From an uncultured Lactobacillus sp. (lineage in GTDB: Bacteria > Bacillota > Bacilli > Lactobacillales > Lactobacillaceae), in contig CALNAK010000037.1 in NCBI GenBank assembly GCA_937874185.1, forward strand, positions 1-7,234: DNA of 7,234 bases, read 5' to 3'. Of this stretch, positions 5,950 through 7,234 are shown in pieces (position 1 is the stretch's first letter; the number at the start of each line of letters is the position of its first letter). Below the pieces are notes generated by a model, which saw only the letters and a list, made by a program, of their open reading frames with translations, was not told where the DNA came from and searched no databases. Both the position numbers and the translations under genes were made by a program.

Positions 5950-6479
5950 TTAGAGTGAAAAGAGTTGGAAAGAAGTTGTTAATAATAGATTACCAAGGGA
6001 AATCGGTAAAAGAAATTTCCATCCAAGATTTAATAGTTGATCCATTCTTAGCCTAGGTAAAGTCCATCTGGTTGCGATAGAAATGAACAAGAACAAATAA
6101 GTTTTAGCTAATGTAATAAAGATACCAATTGTTGTTCCAAAAATTTGATCCTTTTCAAATAGCTCCAGCATAGATATATACGGAATAGAAATATTCCAAC
6201 CGCCTAAGTATAGAACTGTTACAAATAATGAGGAAATTAATAGATTTAGATAAGAAGCAACATAAAATAAACCAAATTTGATACCGGAATATTCAGTTTG
6301 ATAACCTGCTATTAATTCTTCTTCCGCTTCTGGTAAATCAAAAGGTAACCTCTCGCATTCGGCTAGGGAAGAAATTAGAAAAATGATAAAACCTATAGGT
6401 TGACGCCACAAATTCCATCCCCAAAAACCATATTTTGATTGTGCCTCAACTATATCAACTGTACTTAAACTGTTAGATA
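5950..6479 (-). CDS. ndhA: NAD(P)H-quinone oxidoreductase subunit 1, exon 2 (partial gene)
   Basis: This is the 3' exon (530 bp) of ndhA. The product is the membrane subunit (ND1/NuoH family) that joins the peripheral and membrane arms of the NDH complex and helps form the plastoquinone site. The exon encodes the last two bases of a Leu codon, 175 further residues beginning SNSLSTVDIVEAQSKYGFW, and the stop. The family signature RLPFDLPEAEEELIAGYQTEYSG is present, as is TRWTLPRLRMDQLLNLGWK. Several hydrophobic helices follow. The 3' splice site after 6480 was placed from the intron's domain VI and because the tobacco junction, as I remember it, falls at the same codon phase (after base 1 of this Leu). 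The loop ELFEKDQIFGT is three residues shorter than remembered tobacco NdhA. Phe replaces tobacco's edited Ser near the C-terminus (TTSFQLFSL). Exon 1 lies beyond the right edge. Confidence 0.95.
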
Positions 6480-6483
6480 ATCC

Positions 6484-6516
6484 TAGTCGATGATAACATT
6501 ACTATTCTCACCGCTA
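6484..6516 (-). ncRNA. Group II intron domain VI with branch-point A
   Basis: On the minus strand TAGCG (6516-6512) pairs with CGACTA (6489-6484), leaving one unpaired A at 6487. The upper stem is a looser TGAGAAT/TGTTATCA pairing. The bulged A is the eighth base from the intron 3' end if the end is 6480, the canonical distance for the lariat branch point. This supports the splice position used for ndhA exon 2. Confidence 0.8.
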
Positions 6517-6521
6517 TTACA

Positions 6522-6555
6522 AAACCGTACATGAGGTTTTCGCCTCATACGGCTC
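6522..6555 (-). ncRNA. Group II intron domain V
   Basis: On the minus strand this 34-nt element starts GAGCCGTATGAGG, has the GAAA tetraloop within GCGAAAAC, and closes with CCTCATGTACGGTTT. The lower stem contains the AGC of the catalytic triad, and the CG/GT pairing and the two-base bulge region match the plastid group II domain V consensus. Terminal pairs here include G-U wobbles. Domain V forms the metal-binding catalytic core of splicing. Confidence 0.93.
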
Positions 6556-7234
6556 CTCGGGGGCCGTAAATAAATATAAGGATCAGATTAGTATTATTTA
6601 GATGGATATGATGTGTTCTAAAATGGATTAAATAGAAATATATCTGGGGTCCCGAATTATACCAATGGAATTCTGTCTGCTCAAATTCTAAAACTAAAAA
6701 ACGCGCTTCGGAATTCATCTCATCCTTTACAAATTTTAATTTCTATTTGTTGAGTAATAACTTAATCCTTTAATAAAGCACCCCTTGTAAAAATAAACCT
6801 AGGTTTTTCAGCCCGTCGTGTTTTTCAATTACGAAAAAGAATTAAACATCCTATTAGTTTCTTATTCATGATAGAAATTCTATTTTATTTTTGAAACCTA
6901 TAAAAAAAAATATACTTGTTTCGTTCCTATTCTTCTTTCTTTTTTAGAAAAAAAGTAGGTGGACTTAAAAAAAAAAATAAAGGATTATTTCGTTTCTGAT
7001 AGTCATTACATTTATCGGTGGATGGGAGCATACTCTGAATCGGAATCTTGGGGAGTACTGCCTGATAATTTCTACAAATTTCAAGCCCCAATTAACCTTC
7101 TTTTTTTGTTATCTTATGTTATGCATAAATATCCTTTTCAATTTGGTTAATCTCTATTACAAATTCTTTGTGTATTTTGGTGTTTCTAACCATCCACGCG
7201 TTTTTACCTAATTGCCGATCACTTTGTAATATAT

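Larger units (their letters stand above)
6480..7234 (-). other. ndhA: ndhA group II intron, 3' part (runs off the right edge)
   Basis: The 755 bases upstream of exon 2 are the 3' portion of the single ndhA intron, which is typically about 1 kb in angiosperms. No exon 1 coding sequence (ending near GGLRAAAQSISYEIPLA in the family) is visible, so the 5' splice site is outside the window. Domains V and VI are recognisable at the 3' end. The intron ends in AT, which fits the group II AY rule. No maturase is encoded, so splicing depends on factors made elsewhere. The body is AT rich, with A runs at 6902-6910 and 6967-6977. A 63-codon open frame on the + strand at 6959-7150 is judged spurious. Confidence 0.9.

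Noticed and set aside
6959..7150. Open frame of 63 codons on the plus strand inside the ndhA intron
   Set aside because: It begins at a non-ATG codon, is antisense to the intron, lacks similarity to maturases or other known plastid proteins, and is short enough for chance.
1..7234. Mobile elements, CRISPR arrays, phage or defence systems
   Set aside because: No transposase, integrase, spaced direct repeats or attachment-like sites were seen. The window is fully explained by a standard plastid gene row and its spacers.

Overview
This window is part of a land-plant plastid (chloroplast) genome, from the small single-copy region. It reads rpl32-trnL spacer, trnL-UAG and ccsA on the + strand, then ndhD, psaC, ndhE, ndhG, ndhI and the 3' part of ndhA on the - strand. 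Gene order, AT-rich spacers, missing 3' CCA on the tRNA, a group II intron and an ACG initiation codon in ndhD all fit a seed-plant plastome. From remembered family sequences, the CcsA length (328 aa, ending SYGSFTSN), the short NdhA loop (ELFEKDQIFGT) and the NdhD start (T-N-D-F-P-W-L) point to a rosid of the order Brassicales, close to Brassicaceae. No alignment was run. All reading frames are intact, which argues for true plastid DNA rather than a decayed nuclear or mitochondrial copy.

Layout. Positions 1-399 are spacer without a supported gene. trnL-UAG lies at 400-479 and ccsA at 592-1578, both on +. A 16-bp hairpin in the spacer at 1579-1788 separates ccsA from ndhD, which converge on it. 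On - the transcription order, from right to left, is ndhA (intron, then exon 2), ndhI, ndhG, ndhE, psaC, ndhD. Exon 1 of ndhA and the 5' part of its intron lie beyond the right edge.

Function. NdhA, NdhD, NdhE and NdhG are membrane subunits, and NdhI a double [4Fe-4S] subunit, of the thylakoid NDH complex. That complex passes electrons from ferredoxin to plastoquinone in cyclic flow around photosystem I. PsaC, encoded within the same gene row, carries the terminal FA/FB clusters of photosystem I that reduce ferredoxin, so electron donor and acceptor complexes share one transcript. CcsA serves a different process: haem attachment to cytochrome f and c6. Regulation visible here is mostly post-transcriptional: start-codon editing of ndhD, retained C residues at known angiosperm editing positions, intercistronic hairpins and group II splicing.

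I found no undescribed system. The items worth a second look are RNA-level details of known genes.
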